A model generated the notes under the pieces. The model made no database searches. It saw only the letters and a list, made by a program, of their open reading frames with translations, and had not been told where the DNA came from. Positions 44,537-44,875 of a stretch of DNA of 44,875 bases are shown piece after piece (within the stretch, counting starts at the first letter, position 1; every line of letters starts with the position of its first letter). The position numbers and the translations under genes were made by a program. Origin of the DNA: Phycisphaerae bacterium (lineage in GTDB: Bacteria > Planctomycetota > Phycisphaerae > Sedimentisphaerales > Anaerobacaceae); contig JADHXR010000051.1 in assembly GCA_016782865.1 (NCBI GenBank), positions 1-44,875 of the forward strand, read 5' to 3'.

Positions 44537-44875
44537 CTACTGAATCAGCCCAATGTCGTCGAACTGCACCGTTCCTGTGCCGCCGGTGGCAACCGGGGCA
44601 CCCCTCGTGCCGAAGCCAATGGTGATTGAAGGAACATTGGCGAGGCTCGCACCCTGATTGGCGAATTGCGTCAGGTCGATTACCCACTCGTTCCATCCGG
44701 CGTCCCGAGTTGCAGCATCATCGGGATGATACACTATCGCGTTGCCCAGAGCCACGAACATCCGCTCGGCGGCATTGGCAGAATCGCCTCTGAACCACAC
44801 CACCAGCTTTGTTACGCCTTGCTCGGTCCAGTCCTTTTTGGATACCAACGTCATAGTCGCCTCGGAGGTCTTGCC
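44537..44875 (-). CDS. Partial array paralogue (shared C-terminal beta-sandwich; 5' part beyond window)
   Basis: Only the last about 112 codons are visible. The frame is open to the window edge (GKTSEATM...), then KKDWTEQGVTKLVVWFRGDS, AAERMFVALGNAIVYHPDD, AGWNEWVIDLTQFANQG and VQFDDIGLIQ at the stop. It matches the C-terminal domain of the four complete array proteins. The order of types along the array predicts a type A gene here (N-terminal unknown domain), but this cannot be seen. Confidence 0.85.
   Translation of the reverse strand, partial: GKTSEATMTLVSKKDWTEQGVTKLVVWFRGDSANAAERMFVALGNAIVYHPDDAATRDAGWNEWVIDLTQFANQGASLANVPSITIGFGTRGAPVATGGTGTVQFDDIGLIQ

Noticed and set aside
32306..44875. 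CRISPR array or tandem DNA repeat
   Set aside because: The repeated words come from Fn3-like coding modules and duplicated leaders; there is no short regular repeat-spacer pattern.

Overview
The window looks like a chromosomal segment of a Planctomycetota bacterium, most likely from the Phycisphaerae/Sedimentisphaerales side of the phylum. The basis is the mix of families: several exported (Tat-signal) Gfo/Idh/MocA oxidoreductases, 3-keto-disaccharide hydrolase (DUF1080) proteins, ThuA and PmoA-like (DUF6807) domains, HEAT-repeat proteins with signal peptides, a multi-haem HzsA-like protein with a beta-propeller, and very large LamG/Fn3-like/PA14 surface proteins. This is inferred from gene content only; no rRNA, tRNA or housekeeping marker is present to fix the taxonomy.

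Region 1 (1-11617, all minus strand) is a sugar-oxidation/3-keto-glycoside type cluster. In transcription order it holds a DUF6807-DUF1080 fusion, a cytoplasmic sugar-phosphate isomerase/epimerase-like TIM barrel, a Tat-exported oxidoreductase, a ThuA-HEAT protein, a HEAT protein, a DUF1080 lipoprotein, and two more Tat-exported oxidoreductases, the last cut by the left window edge. The likely logic is oxidation of a glycoside at C3 outside the cytoplasm, hydrolysis of the keto-glycoside, then uptake and isomerisation of the product. The substrate is unknown.

Region 2 (11988-26979) is mixed: a DUF2330-HEAT protein, a clan-A-like glycoside hydrolase, a membrane protein with a long helical-repeat tail, a diguanylate cyclase with a degenerate receiver domain, a neutral-ceramidase-like protein, an hflK-hflC pair with a possible small membrane protein after it, an exported AGE-family epimerase, and a divergent tri-haem HzsA-like protein.

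Region 3 (27122-32162, plus strand) is a tight ABC-2 exporter operon: a small two-TM protein, an ATPase broken by a single-base frameshift at its H-loop, a permease, and a 1000-residue fusion of ABC-2 membrane domain, M1-like metallopeptidase and regulator-type beta-propeller.

Region 4 (32241-44875, minus strand) is a tandem array of at least five paralogous secreted multidomain proteins. Four have a visible promoter (TTGACG-N17/18-TA-rich box), a conserved leader and a strong RBS; all five have the same 3' GGGGCC hairpin terminator. Their architectures alternate between two types, which suggests duplication of a two-gene unit. This array with its shared cis-elements, and the ABC-peptidase-propeller fusion, are the two things most worth following up. 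Dispersed palindromic repeats fill many of the intergenic gaps.
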